Assembly: GCA_005408345.1 (NCBI GenBank)
Contig: SEMN01000056.1
Coordinates: 806,001 to 870,000, forward strand
Source of the DNA: Macquaria australasica
Lineage: Eukaryota; Chordata; Actinopteri; Centrarchiformes; Percichthyidae
Direction: 5' to 3'
Length of the DNA stretch: 64,000 nt
Shown here in pieces: positions 24,401 to 37,140 of this stretch. The translations under genes were made by a program, and so were the position numbers. Each line of letters begins with the position of its first letter. Positions within the stretch are counted from its first letter, which is position 1. The notes beneath the pieces were generated by a model. It ran no database searches and had not been told where the DNA came from. It worked only from the letters and a program-made list of their open reading frames with translations.

Positions 24401-26109
24401 ATAACCTTGAAATCCAGCTCGCCGAGAGCTCAATCTGTGGATGCAATACTGTAGAAACGTGTGGCACATAAAATCTCGCATCAGATAAATAAGCGGACCT
24501 GGGTGAAATTTTAATGAAATCCCTACATAAGATATGTGTTTGAGTGTGTAGTGTGCCAGGCAGACACACTGACTCATGAGTGTTCGTGTAATGTATGCTC
24601 GAGGGATGTGTGAGTACACTTCATGTGTATTCACGGATTTATATGATTAGCAAGAGTAGGTTGTGATTAATCCCAGTCTGGGAAATTTCCCTACCAGAGA
24701 AACATCACAAGCGATGTAAGACAGACGATGCCACACACAAACAGGCAGAAGCAAATCAAACCACACTGCACATGCACAGCCAGCCATGTTTGTACTAATG
24801 TTATCTCATTGTATTGGGAACAAATGGCACTTTGAACCTCTCTGTAGACATTATGGGAAGAATCAACCCACTTCTGAAACTGTACATTGTACTCTGATTT
24901 GTCCTGAAATTTAAAAACTGATTGTAATTTTGTGCAGGACACGTAATGATTCAAGATTATATCCAGTAACTGAACAGGTTGTCTACATGTTTCCCAGTGG
25001 ACTGTCACACTTCTGGTTGATTTAACAAGAACTCTGAAATACAAAACCACAAGCATGTTGTCGCTAACATGAAAAGATCAGTTTCTTAAGGAGCCTGGAT
25101 TTTGCTTTCTTATAAATGTGTTATGCGTTCTCTCTACAGTTCGGCTTACTGTCATTGTTTGGAGAATTTTCTTAGAGAGGCTGAGACTAGTGATTGTTCT
25201 GTCATGGTCTTGGAATCATTTTGTCAATACGGCAGTGGTGTTCTGTGGTATAATAAGATGTTGGAAAGCATTAGAGTATTTTTACTGAAGTACAGAACCC
25301 AAAATAAATATTTTGAGGATCAAGTTTTTATAATCTTACTTCTGATAGGAGGTACAGGTACTTTTTACTGTAATGAAATGGGTATGACAGCATTCACCTT
25401 GTGTAGTCACTTCACTTTTGGTGCAGATATTCGTGTTCCCAGTGGATGAATTGTAATATTTCTTCATCATCAGGTCAAAATTTTACATTGTTCAATACTT
25501 TGGTTTCTGACAAAATACCTGCAAAACTATTTTCATCAGCCTTAGTTGTACTTTGTCTATAGTGCCACTTCTCCAATTGTCTTTTATCTTATTTTTTCTT
25601 TGAATTAACATATAGTGCAGTAATTTATTATTATAATTGCGGAACACCAGGCCAACATTATTTCATACTCTGCTAATTTACATACAAATCATAATCTTTC
25701 AAATCCGCATTTCATACAGCAACGGAACCCACAGGTTTATTTGATTTGTCTTGTGATTTATTATACAGACAGTATAGTGAGGTGAGGGATGAAGTGAAAA
25801 GGGTTGATTCGGGGGGACACCAGGTACATAAATGTAGATACGTAAACAAAAAGGTACTGCTAGGCAAATTGAAAGTAAGATCCTGAAATTTTCTATACAC
25901 TCATTGCCACATTCATCAAAAATGTCACAAAGACTGTGAAGTCCTTGTTTTTGCCACTGTTTATATTTAACCTGTTTGCCACCAATAAGCAGGTTATTGC
26001 CGCTTTATGTCCCATTGACCTATTCTGGCAACTTGTTTCTATATATTAAATGTGCAATAATTGGTCCAAAGTTAATAAGTTAACAAAAGTGTTTTGAAAG
26101 GCCAAAAAA
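18425..26109. other. Unannotated DNA, about 7.7 kb without a supported gene
   Basis: Only short frames with no recognisable domain are present. About 23710-23870 is strongly purine-rich on the plus strand (GGAGG, GAAAGAAG and AGAGAGAAAG words), which explains the 161-codon Ser/Leu/Pro-rich minus-strand frame over it. A-runs occur near 21890, 22590 and 23295. Confidence 0.5.
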
Positions 26110-27870
26110 ACAGAATATCTTTATTGTCCGAAGAGGTCTGACACAGAGCAAGCACCTTGGCATACAATTTATATGTCCATTAAGTAGAGACACAGGACGG
26201 TAACTGGAGCATAAATTACTATCATTCCCTTTTTTTAGTAAAACTAATAATAGCTGTGTTTACATCTCTGATGACTTGCTGGAACATATCCAATAAGAGA
26301 GGATTCAAAGTGATTTGCCACGATTCATTTGTTTAAGTGCATATAGTTCGTTTAAATTAATAGGAGAGTCTAGTATATTAATTTGCTTTTCGGTTAATTG
26401 GGGGAGATTTAAGCCATCAAAGAAAGAATCTAAATCAGACTTTGTAACTCTTATTTCACATGAATAAAGCCATTGAAATGAATATTTAAATTCTTCATTA
26501 ACTGCCACTGGATCGTACACTAAAACCCCTTTTTTGGTTTTATAGAGCAAATATGTGGTCGTTGCCTGAGTGTTTTTTAGAGTAAATAACTAGGATTAAC
26601 CTTAAGATATTCAGTTTCTCTTGCTCTGTGAACCAAGAACTCTGCCCTTTGTGTTTACATAGATTTCAGTTCAGCTTTTTCTGTTGTCGCTGAATGAATA
26701 AGGCTTGCTTACGTGAGTTTTACAGACCCTTTTCACGGCAGACATTTTGACGTGTCAAAGCAGGAAAAGCACAGGTGGAATTAATGACATTAATGATGGC
26801 TGCATTCAATTTAGGAGAGCCAGTTCCAGCGCTCTGGTATTGTGTATGCTCACTCAATGACATGGCTTACTGGGACACTCAAAGGAATGAAGCCATTGTT
26901 AGTGTTACTTACTTACACCTGTGCTTTTCCTGCTTTGACAAGTCAAAATGTCTGCCGTGAAAAGGGTCCAGGGCAGAGGCAGAGACTATTGTATTATTAC
27001 GAGTTAAACCTTTCACTGCATCCCATAGATACCTCACGTCTGTAACAGTATTCCTGTTCATTCTAATGAATTCAGTAAGACACAATTTAATCTGAGTAAC
27101 AAAATATGAGTCCTGCAATAACAATTAAAATGCCATCTTAAAGCGCAAACTGATTTATTTGCGATTCTATAGTCCCATTATGTTAGCATGGTGATCAGAT
27201 AATGACATATAAACAATCTCAGCTTTTTTAAATATATATTTTATATATTTTCTAATAATACATATACATATGATGCCATATTGGTAGTTGCAAAAATATA
27301 AACTATTCAAGAATAAAAGGTATGCCTTGCTGAGTAGTGAAAAATAAACTGCTTCAAATTGGGGTGGTAAATTTTCCAGACATCAATCAGGGATGGATTG
27401 ATTCTTTCATGCTGAGGTGGCTGAGTCACTGACCTATCCATACATGGATCAGGAGCAGAGTTCAATACAATAGTACTACAACTAATACAATTAGTTCAAT
27501 AAATCATCATACAATCCGCAAATCCTTTTCAGATACTATCCAAACTGCAGTTTTGGGGGCATAAACAGATAACAGGGACACATTTCTACCACCAAACATC
27601 CATTGGACATCATGTCATGTCTTTCCCTGTTTTGACAATATTAAATATTAAACTTAAGTTTTTGCATGTTAAAATAATCACACCTTTTGTTTTATTTACT
27701 GCAGAAGAGAAGGACGCGGCTATATATTTAGGATCTGCCAATTTATTTATATCTTGTGACTTTGTTGTCCTAAGTTGACCGGGCTGCGCTTCCTTTCAGA
27801 CTGCATTAAAATTCTGCCTCATTCACCAAGAGGTGGTGAAAACACTGACTGTACTGAAATGACTGGAAAA
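26110..27870 (-). pseudogene. Broken L1-clade LINE ORF2 (endonuclease plus N-terminal reverse transcriptase)
   Basis: Minus-strand frames in order resemble a fish L1 ORF2 protein. The endonuclease part shows DPKYIAASFSSAVNKTKGVI at about 27670-27740, LIDVWKIYHP at 27361-27390 (the conserved late-endonuclease "DVWR..HP" stretch) and SLSDHHANI at 27181-27210 (the catalytic SDH motif region). A linker follows, with LWDAVKGLTRNNTIVSAS near 26985-27040, AEFLVHRARETEYLK near 26590-26650, and LDSPINLNELYALKQMNRGK near 26307-26366. The start of the RT domain follows (SSYRPVSLLNGHI, about 26170-26215). Stops and frameshifts break the frame repeatedly, residues expected just after the GKS motif are missing, and the catalytic YADD region is absent. 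The element is truncated at both ends and interrupted by a MITE at 26725-26968. It encodes no active enzyme. Confidence 0.88.
26725..26968. mobile_element. 244-bp MITE with long terminal inverted repeats, inserted inside the L1
   Basis: The left end reads GACCCTTTTCACGGCAGACA and continues through TTTTGAC. The right end is its inverse, finishing TGTCTGCCGTGAAAAGGGTC. The inverted arms extend through GTCAAAGCAGGAAAAGCACAGGTG on the left and its inverse, ACCTGTGCTTTTCCTGCTTTGAC, on the right, with small differences (CGTG against AAGTC next to the TTTTGAC word). They span roughly 50-55 bp each. The 130-bp centre has no transposase frame. L1-coding sequence resumes on both sides, so this is an insertion. 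Target duplications are not clear: flanks are TTTTACA and CAGGGC. The superfamily is therefore left open. Confidence 0.88.
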
Positions 27871-28640
27871 AGTGCCAATTTTGAGAATCTCTGACCCATT
27901 ACAGATATATTAAAGCTTAAAGAGAAGTACCTTTAGGGTGTGTTTGCATGATCGACAAGTGTCTCATCCGATCACACGTTTGCTTGTCCCACTTGTTAAT
28001 TTTGGCTCTCTGACATTTTGCGCTGAGCAGGGATACACTTGCCTTGCCTGCTTGTGTTTCTTTGTGAGGGTGTTTTGCCGAGAGCCGCAAAATCTGAACT
28101 GAAATCTATATACTAAAAGCTGTATAGAGGTGCAGTATCAGTGACCTTTAGAATAAGTAGTATCAGTGACTGGCCGTTCGTAAGATCCTGTGTGTAAAAA
28201 CTGAAACATAATCAGGCTGTTTCATAGTGCCTGTTTCATAAAGTATCTTACAGTAGCTGTATGGGTGTTTTAAGAGATTATTTTATTTACAGTATAGTGA
28301 GAATGGTCAGAGTTGATGGATTTATCCTACTTTGACATTCTCTGGGAAGGCAGTGCAGCTTGCACTAGGCAATACACTGTACATGCATGATGTCTCTGTA
28401 AAGATCCACATTTTCATAGCCCATTCTAGTCAACTAGGGATTGTCTAAAGGATGGACAAATGCCTCTTTAATTTTTTATTTCATGGGAGAAGATCTGCCA
28501 TGACATTAACTCATCATACAGTAATGTCACAGGGTAGCACATTACATTATTCACTTTGTTTCCAGGTACAGTACACATGTTTAAAAAATCATGTGTATAT
28601 GTCAGCGTATGTTTTGGTTCAGGCGTGATCTTTCTATAGA
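27871..28640. other. Unannotated DNA
   Basis: No gene is seen. The phrase GTATCAGTGAC occurs twice at about 28134-28170, a minor local duplication. Confidence 0.5.
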
Positions 28641-28645
28641 TGCAT

Positions 28646-28672
28646 GACAGAGAGAGACAGAGAGAGAGAGAC

Positions 28673-28704
<32 letters not shown>
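28646..28704. repeat. (GA)n microsatellite with CAGA interruptions
   Basis: Nearly pure AGAGAG with a few ACAG interruptions. It makes a chance Arg/Glu-rich frame on the plus strand. Confidence 0.95.
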
Positions 28705-28803
28705 GGCGGATGGGAAAACTAAACAGAAACTTAAAACTTCATTTGGTCCTTGTTTCATTGTGCTTACTTGCTTAATTATAAAACAGAAGCAGACTCTCAG
28801 GAA

Positions 28804-29547
28804 CTATGACGGCATATCACTGCCAAAATCCGCACGTGCAAATGAGATCCTTGCGCGCGCAACTCAAACAGCCACTCACGCATATTATTTTTGCGAGCGC
28901 TTTCACAGCACTGGCGCGCAGATTACTTCTGCTCGGAAAACTTTCACCTGCTCGCTTGCGAGTGGATTTTCTTTTTGGCAGTAAGTGGGCGGATCCAGTC
29001 ACCATTGTATCCCTAAATATAATTGGTCACAGTCCTCGTCTTTTAGGATTACACGCTGTCTTTGTATCGGCTCAAGTACGTTAGCTAGCTAATCAGCTAA
29101 TCAGATAACGGTAGGTTAGTGTAATAATTCAGGACCGTTTCTCTCATAGTAAAATGTAAATGTAGCATTATGAAACTAGTCAAATGAAATAGCTCCATTT
29201 CTTCAGTGTATCTTCTTCCTTTCTTTTGTACTTGAGCCGATACAAAGACAACGTCTAATCCTAAAAGACGAGGACTGTGACCAATTATATTTAGGGATAC
29301 AATGGTGACTGGATCCGCCCACTTACTGCCAAAAAGAAAATCCACTCGCGAGCGAGCAGGTGAAAGTTTTGCGAGCAGGAGAGCTGCGCGCGCTCAAAGC
29401 ATTGTTTTCTCCTCGCAGGCTACAATATTGCTCGCGCGAGAAGAAGTATTCTGCGCGCGAGTGCTGTGAAAGCGCTCGCAAAAATAATATGCGTGCGTGG
29501 CTGTTTGAGTTGCGCGCGCAGATTTTGGCAGTGGTATGCCGTCATAG
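28804..29547. mobile_element. 744-bp fold-back (large inverted repeat) transposable element
   Basis: The left arm 28804-29079 starts CTATGACGGCAT, and the right arm 29228-29547 ends ATGCCGTCATAG. The arms are inverted copies through most of their length, including a nearly perfect inner part with AGTCACCATTGTATCCCTAA-type sequence, GTCCTCGTCTTTTAGGATTA and TTTGTATCGGCTCAAGTAC. A 148-bp non-repeated centre separates them. The right arm carries about 60 bp not present in the left, and the left has about 20 bp not in the right. Flanking GAA at 28801-28803 and 29548-29550 could be a 3-bp target duplication. The outer arms are rich in GCGC/CGCGAG words. No transposase is encoded. The same peptide-like frame appears on opposite strands of the two arms, which is a by-product of the inversion. 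Confidence 0.9.
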
Positions 29548-31838
29548 GAACACTCAGGTAAAGCACCTGTGACAGACGCTCCTGAAATTTCACTGGCAAG
29601 ACTGAGTCAATAAAGTTAACCTGTATTTATGTTAGTGCGTAACCTAATTAACAAAGCAAATCTGACTGTAGTGTAATGGCTGTGGTGCACACCGTGGTCC
29701 TGTAGGTTCAGGAGTTTGTCCCTCCGTCAGCTCTTCTTACACGCCGCCGTGGCAGAGGGGTCCTCTGTGACCCTCTTTGTCATCACCTGACACCTGACTC
29801 CAGTCGTTCCGTGTCTGTCTGTCGGTCCAGCAGGTACGGTGCGACAGATTAGCGTGATCAAGGTCAGTCCAAGTGCATTGACCTGAGTGAGTCGCGGCAA
29901 AGGTGAGTGGATGCACCTGCTGGCCCCCTGCAGATTGATTTAATTAAGGATATGGGTGCACATTTGTTCCAGTGGTATTTTAAAGCCCAAAGGGAAGACC
30001 AGCGGGAGAGGGAAAAGGAGAAGAGAAGAGAAGCCACAGGTAATCAAAAGCAGAGTGCAGGGGAATTGATGAATGAGCTTTTAATCTGCATAGAAATAGC
30101 TGGGTTCCGAAATTGAGCTGCGGTCTTCACGGCCCGGCCTGATGTATGAGAGTGCTGTGGGATCCTCGTGCAACACACACCCACGCTTTATTAGAATATG
30201 TTTGTCCTTCCAACATTGACCTTATTCCCGCCCTTAATTAAAGCTCCCTTAATGACTTCCCTGTCTAAGCATAGCTTTGCTGACTTGTTGGTGCACATGC
30301 ATGTGTGTACGCGGGAGTGTATCTGTGCCCCCGCACCAAATTTTGGAGTGTACATACTGTATGGGTGAGGGCAGGTTTCGTGTGTGTGCATGTGGGAGGT
30401 GGTTGAATGTGATGCGTTATGTGTATTAACATCATGATGGTATTTTGGTGTGTGATCATGTGTTTGCCAATATCTGTGTACTGTGTGTGTTGGTTTGTGT
30501 GTGAAAATCTCAGCCACACATTAGCTTGTTCTACAACTTTATTTCATTAACCTGCATGTAATTGCATTGCAGATGAGTTAGGCGGCTAAAGTCACTGTGG
30601 AGACTCTTTATATGAACCACCAAAACCATCTGATTAAAAGGAGGTGTGCAAACCTGGGAGTGCAGGGTAGAGGGAGGCTACTTAATGAGATTTTTAACCC
30701 ACTAATTCAATAGTCAAAAGTAAACAGTAAGGAGCTAGGGAGAGAGAAAAATGCTGGGGGCAAAGCCGACCAGCACGGGAACATGCACACAATCACTCTT
30801 ACATTAGCTGTGTGCCATTACATTGCACAACCAAAACCAACCGAGGATTAGCGCACACACATTTCATTTCTTTCTGTTCCTCACAGGCCCCTCCTTTCCC
30901 TCCCACCTTGCTTTAATCCATCAACCTGATGACTAATCCTTTTGAACATTCAAAGCAAGAGCCACGAAGGCTGCAACATGATCAATTACAGACTTTCAGC
31001 TGCTGTCTCAGTCCACTACGTCATGCAAACATTGGTACAAACACACATTCATTTTGTTGATGCTGCTTTTCTCATTTTTCCTGCTGTCTCTTTTCAATTC
31101 ATGCCAACCCCTTTTTTAGCGATGGCATGTTATAATTCTGCACCACAATGCCTTTCGTATCTTGTGTTATTTCTCAGAGAAATTAACCCTACGAATTCAA
31201 AGTTTACCTTCGCTTTCAGAAAACCCAATCCCAATCATTTTAACTCGTTTTAACCAGCCAAAGACAGAGTAATAGTCACTCACCATGTGTTTGTCATGAT
31301 GGCGCACTTGTATTAAAGGTACTGATATATTGATTTGTCACTTCTTGCCTTGCTCCCTAACAAACACGTTCTCTCATTATCCTATCTGGTGAAGACGGGG
31401 GTGTAGGGAGGGATGCAGAGGGTTCAGGGCTCCAGAGTTAATTCCTCTGCTGTGTAACCACAGCCAGACTTTTTTTCGTGCATTGTTTCTCTGTGGCCTA
31501 CATAATGGCCAGTGTTCTGTTGAAAAGGATCCTGAGGGGGGACTCTAATAACCCAGATAGATAGTGCTGTTACATTTCTATCTCAAGGCACTCTGTCTTT
31601 GCCTGCCAGCACCCAGGTGCCTTACTCATAGCATTCAGAGCGCTTCCTCTGCCATGTAAATAGTATCTATCACCTGGAGAACAGGTTGAAGCATGGAGCG
31701 GGGGGGAGGCGGCTGAAAGGGGGAGAGAGGCAGACTTTTGTCAGATTGCACATAAAGATTGCACTTATGTGTTTTGTCAAATGTTAGCTGGTGTGATTAT
31801 TCATGTTTTGCATTATTCAGTGTGAAAATGATCTTTAA

Positions 31839-31841
<3 letters not shown>
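29548..31841. other. Unannotated DNA, GT-rich in part
   Basis: About 30290-30500 is loosely GT/TG-rich (GTGTGTGCATGTGGG-type words), which gives His/Thr-rich chance frames on the minus strand. An open segment with a donor-like CAG|GTACGG at 29834 lacks a convincing acceptor. No supported gene. Confidence 0.5.

Positions 31842-31896
<55 letters not shown>
31842..31896. repeat. (GT)n microsatellite, about 27 units
   Basis: An uninterrupted run of GT dinucleotides, the longest simple repeat in the window. Confidence 0.97.
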
Positions 31897-31898
<2 letters not shown>

Positions 31899-34800
31899 AG
31901 TGTGGGTGCTTTTGTCTGAGATCAAATGTCACACTCATTGTGAAATATCATATTGATAAAAAATGGTTTGGTGTTGTCAATGGATGTACTCATGAGGGTG
32001 AAATGGACCGTGAAATGCATTAGGCCTCCGTCACTCTCCACACTGGTCAGCCATTAAATCCTTTATTTTCTCAAGAACAGAAACAGCTTACTAGATACAT
32101 CCAATATCTGCTGCCACATGCCTGTTCAGTCATATTGTCCAACCACAACTGCAACAGCGAACAACAAAATAAATAAATAATAAAATGATGACTTCCTGAG
32201 AATACATCACTCATTTTCTGGCTTTCATGGGATTTATTGCCACAAATGAAGATTTTTTTAACGCAGAAATGAAGATAATTCATCGTAAAGTGACATTTCT
32301 TCTAATTTTCTGACGTTATTCTTTCAGATTTTGTAGATTATGTAATATTTTAGAACAACAGTTCATCTCTGTGATGGTAAAAAGAACATCCGAATTACTC
32401 TATCCTGTTTTTCAGCATATCCTCTTACCATTATAACGTCCAAGTGGTTACATGGGAACATCTGAGCATTTTTACAGTGCTGCCCTGAGGTTATTACTAT
32501 GTTCTACTATGTGGCAGGGAAGGAATATCTATTGCATACATTAATTAAAGCATTTTTAATTCCAGTTTTTTTCAGCAGTTTGAGGAATGGGAGTATTGTT
32601 CTTGAACGTTAAGTTGTAAACTTAGGGTCATCTTCTGCACTCAATGCTCCATTCTGTTGAATTTCACTCTGCAATCAGTCCTACTGCTCTGATTTGGTAT
32701 GGTGGTCTGCATATCTTATTAAGCTACTTGTTGAATGGTGAGAAACCACTACAGGTGAAAAGTTGATCCAGTTATATTACTGTAGTACCGACAGTTTAAT
32801 GTCTGACTCATGCCAGGTGCATGGAAGCATTAATAAGACTGGAGAAGTCTTTGTTTCAGTACGGAAGATATTCTTCAGCATACAAATGCACAGGCGCATA
32901 CAATCACATAAGCTAAAAAAAACATGGTTTAATAGATAAGCGTCCACATTTATTATAGAGACAGATAAGCCACCACAAACAGATTATTCAAATAGATTAT
33001 TCACAAGCGTCTAAATCTAAAATAAATTCTTTGACCGTTCCTGTCATGTTACTTGACACAGCTTGGAGAGGGGACAAGAGAAGTTCCCAGTTTGATGAGC
33101 TGCTGCTTTTTCTGGTCCAATCCAATGTTAACCTCCCATTAAAGAAATGAAACTATACCTCAGCTATGACTATATGGCCAGAGATGAGATGGGTTTGAGC
33201 GGCAATCTGTCGAGGCGGCCTCTGGTGTACAATTACGACAAGACCACAGGGCCTCTGCTGCTTTGGCAGATGATTGAAGGTGACCTGATTAACCTGAAAA
33301 ATTTACATTAAGCATCAAGAGTCGGCCTTGGCATGCCACCTAATATAATCTAGGGGTTAATTAAGCACTTAACACATGAAATTGAATGTAGAACCCGTGT
33401 AATAGGATGTTGACCAGGAGTAGAGACAAATAGCTTCTCGCAAAGAAAAAATTGAAATACCGATGGTTGCATCAAAATTATTAAGTGAGATTAATAATCA
33501 AAGCAGATCATATACTCCAGGTAGACCCCAAAAGACAAAATGTGTTGGATTTAGTCAATACGTTTAAGCAGGTTTTCAAGGCATCCCATATCCATTACTG
33601 AACAGATGAGGGTTTCTTTTCTGTTACTTTGGTGTGAGCAATAGTTGAAAATGATGAAACTCTGGGGGCTTTGTCTGGCCTGGCATGACAGATGACTCTG
33701 CCGTGAAAATAGGGCATTGTCCCCCACTATCATTTATTATGAGTGTTGGCCAGGTTTGATGGAGGGAACCAGGCAGTTGGGAGCGTAGATCATTCATCCA
33801 GAATGAGGGGCTGTGCTGGGTGGAGATCGGCTCTTTCGCCAACAGCAGTGGAGCTCCTGCAAACTTGGTCTGAACACGACTCAGACGAGTAACATGCACA
33901 GTGACATTCATCTGGGCAGACTGTAAGGAAACAACAGTCATGCTGGGCTTTACTGTGGACAAAAATAACTCTACAGTGAAATCAGCTATTGAATTCCCAA
34001 TTCAAAGAAAAGCTCATGAAAGGCTGCATATGCATTGTATTTGTGTTTTGCTGTCGAAAAATGTGTCAGTGCCAGTGTAGCATAATGTTACACCTCCACA
34101 GAACAGGCAACCCAAGGCTGCAACCACAATCTGTTGATTTGTTAAATAGACGCTTGTGTGCTGTTAGCGTCGAATTGTGTGCGAATCTGTGAGCTAGAGC
34201 TTGGATTTATAGTTAGGTGCACTGATCTGCCAAGGGGATGTGTTAGCTGACTGATTGAGTGAAATAGGGCAAGGTACTCTGTCTTGGATGTCACTCGAGG
34301 GTACATTCTGCTAATGTATCCAGCTGTCTATCTCTTAACATATTTCAGAGGAAGAATGGTACTCGGTTAGAGCAATTGCACTATGCCTATCATCAATCAG
34401 ATTTTCCACAGCTGGCACTGGCCACATATTCACAAATATTAACAAACAATCTCTGACAATTCTCTGTAAAGTTTCCCAACCACAGAAAGCAAACAAAAAA
34501 GGAAACCAACCACACGGTACTTTTATAGCTCATGCCAGTGTTGAGGTACACAGTGAGGGAAAAGGGAAAAAAAATCTGAATCTATTTTTTTAAGTTCAGA
34601 CGGCATGCCATCTGCAGTGCACCTTAATATTTTATTAGGCTGCATGTTTAATGCACAAATCTTGAAATCTGAGAGTTTCTGTCAGTAAAACAATAACCTA
34701 GCCATTTGTGATTACATGGAGCCACTCTGCTGCCTGAACAATGCTGAAAGTTTCGAAAGCCTTTACACAGAACCTGCTGAGGGAGCACAATCCCTGGCAA

Positions 34801-35016
34801 GCTACAGTAACTTCAGAAAGCTCTTTGAATCTGGTTGCAAACAAATAACTGCTAATGATGGATCGACTGAGCGAGGCAGCCAATTAACTGTAATTAACGC
34901 AATCAAAGTGCTCAAAAAGCTATAATGATAACTGTGTGAGCTCTGCAAATTTACATGAAAGTCTATGATTGTGCACATGTGAACATGCACAGATATTTGT
35001 ATGCATGCATTTTGTA
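31897..35016. other. Unannotated DNA, no supported gene
   Basis: A 112-codon minus-strand frame at 33624-33962 has no recognisable domain. The part 33130-33420 lacks repeats and could be conserved regulatory DNA, untestable here. Confidence 0.45.
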
Positions 35017-35042
35017 TGTGTGTGTGTGTGTGTGTGTGTGAG
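35017..35042. repeat. (GT)n microsatellite
   Basis: About 13 GT units. Confidence 0.95.
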
Positions 35043-36589
35043 GGTAGGGCACTTCCCAAACACCTTTTCTAATAAATCCCTTTTTATGCACAGACTATCC
35101 ACTGCCTCTCATTTACATGCATCCCCCAGCCAGACGAGCTTGTTTACTTTAATTCAGCAATGGTGCAGTAAGCACTTTGCTACTGGATAGTGGTGATGGA
35201 TAGCCACAGTGACGGACATTTATTAGCGCGGCTTTTAGATAGGCCCATGAGTGCTGCTCTTGACAGAAATAATCCTTGTCAATGGGAAAGATGCTGCCCT
35301 CTTTGTGCCAACACCGCTGCACTACACTCAAACGTCTCCCCGACCTTAATGTCTGCACCCAGTAGTGACAGTTGCACATCTACTCCAAGACAAAAACAAA
35401 ATGCTGCTGGATTGTATAATTTCATTGATGAGGCTGTCATCAACAGAGAACAACACATTCATTATTTAAACCAGGCTTGGGCAGAAGTGAGATGGGAACA
35501 AAAGTTGTCAAAAAGAATATTGTTTAGACATGAAAAGCCTTTTAGAATCAATTTCCAATCAAATGATATGTACATTTTTCCCTACTTTGGAAGACCTTGT
35601 TTTTACTGTTGTAATGTCCTCACTATTCCACTGTAATGAGATTCCTTAATTATATATGATATTACTATGAAAATGTAACATGATGTGTGTTATGTTCACA
35701 CACACATATATGTGTGTCAAACATAGTTCTGTTAATTACTTCTTCATGTTAAATAATACAGAAATTACATATACATTAATAGCATGCAAGTCTGTGCTAT
35801 TTAAATCAAACTGCTTCAGTTCATCTTTTCTTATCTATAGAATTATTCTCTCCATTTTTTAACAACAATCACATTCTTTCATCTGTTGGGCTCTATAGAG
35901 TTTTGGTGATAACCCTGCACACAATCCATTAAGATTTTGTGAGAATAACAAATGCAGATAAGACCGTTTTCATTGTTGGATTATCTCAAAGTTTTGTTCT
36001 TATGCAAAAGGAAGCTTCAGTTGATTTTTTTTTTAAACAAATCGAGTGGATGAGTTAGATATTAAACAGCGGCTATCAGCTCAAAGGAAACATTTATTCA
36101 TCAGATGATTCTATTCCACATATGTCCTCGTTTATAAAGTAACTTTCTTTTGCACAATCTCCCTCAATGTCCCTTGAATCTAAAAGAGAAAAAGTGTCGT
36201 GCAAGTGTTAATGCCCATGAGAAGCGACTCTCATTGTCAGATAACAGCTTTATTTCATGCCTGGCCAGGAACGGCTCTCTGATTAGATGTACTGTGGGTC
36301 ACACAATATGCATTTCACTGCTGTGAGCCATCGTGGTTGAGTGACTGGCATGTATTTGTTCATAAAAAGCCCATCTAGTACTTAGCTGTCAGCTCCCAGT
36401 GTTTCATGTAACATTGATCTTCATCCGTTTCCTTAACTGAAAGCATTAGATCATCCAATAGATTCAAAAATGAATTTATCTGGTAATGAGAGTTTAAAGA
36501 ACATAATAGTCTCATTTCATTCTGCCATACCTCTTATGGTTTTTTAATATAAATATTAACAATGCATGGCTAAATTAATCTAAAATTGG
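35043..36589. other. Unannotated DNA including a 148-codon chance frame
   Basis: The plus-strand frame 35190-35636 is among the longest in the window, but it has low GC at third positions in its second half and no domain, and it begins without promoter or splice context. It is not accepted as a gene. Confidence 0.5.
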
Positions 36590-37140
36590 GTAAACATTTC
36601 GCCTAAGCACCAAAATCCTCTTGGCCCGACAGAGCCACTCATGGACTAATTAGTCTTCTTCCAGGCCATCTTCGGGGTTTGGCGTATGAGAGCTCAGAGG
36701 AAAAGCAGCCAGAAACAGCCGGGCAAGACTGCCGGTGGGCATGTGGGGAGGCACACACTGAAAGCACATTGTTAAAAAGTAATTATCTTCTCATATAAAC
36801 CCAAGGTATGAAAGTATGAGGAGATCCCAAATCGAGGAGAGTGTATAATACAGGAAACACATGCTAAATATAACACTTTATGCTAAAATCGGCCTAATAA
36901 TACAGTAAATTATCAACAGACTGAGATGTTGTGCTAATTTCACGTGAAGCAATGGGGACTTGAGGAAAAAAAAACTGTCGAGCATTAAAGGTTAAAGTGC
37001 AATTAAAATTAATTTACCTTGACAAAAAGTAATTTAGACATTAGGTTGATAAATGAGTGCTGACTGATTAAGGTAATTAACTAGATATGTTAATTTTCAG
37101 TTATCTTTGGGTTGGTTTAAGGAATCAATGATTCCCCCGA
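36590..37140. promoter_or_regulatory. Possible conserved regulatory block rich in homeodomain-type motifs
   Basis: Repeat-free sequence with a dense set of TAAT-type words: AATTAAAATTAATTT at 37001-37015, TAATTAA at 37074-37080, TTAATTTTC near 37090, GATTAAGG near 37066 and TCAATGATTCCC near 37126. This composition is typical of vertebrate developmental enhancers, but it also occurs by chance in AT-rich DNA. The call is inference only. Confidence 0.22.

Noticed and set aside
28806..29345. Similar protein frames on opposite strands (shared FGSKWADPVTIVSLNIIG)
   Set aside because: They are the two arms of the fold-back element read in opposite directions, not a gene pair.
29709..29840. Open segment ending at CAG|GTACGG
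   Set aside because: The upstream acceptor has almost no pyrimidine tract and the peptide is not protein-like.
31759..31956. Frame with a long Cys-Val repeat
   Set aside because: Translation of the GT microsatellite.
33624..33962. 112-codon minus-strand frame with an acceptor-like TTACAG
   Set aside because: No donor, no codon bias and no family resemblance.
35190..35636. 148-codon plus-strand frame
   Set aside because: No domain, signal peptide or membrane pattern, no consistent codon bias, and no promoter or splice borders.
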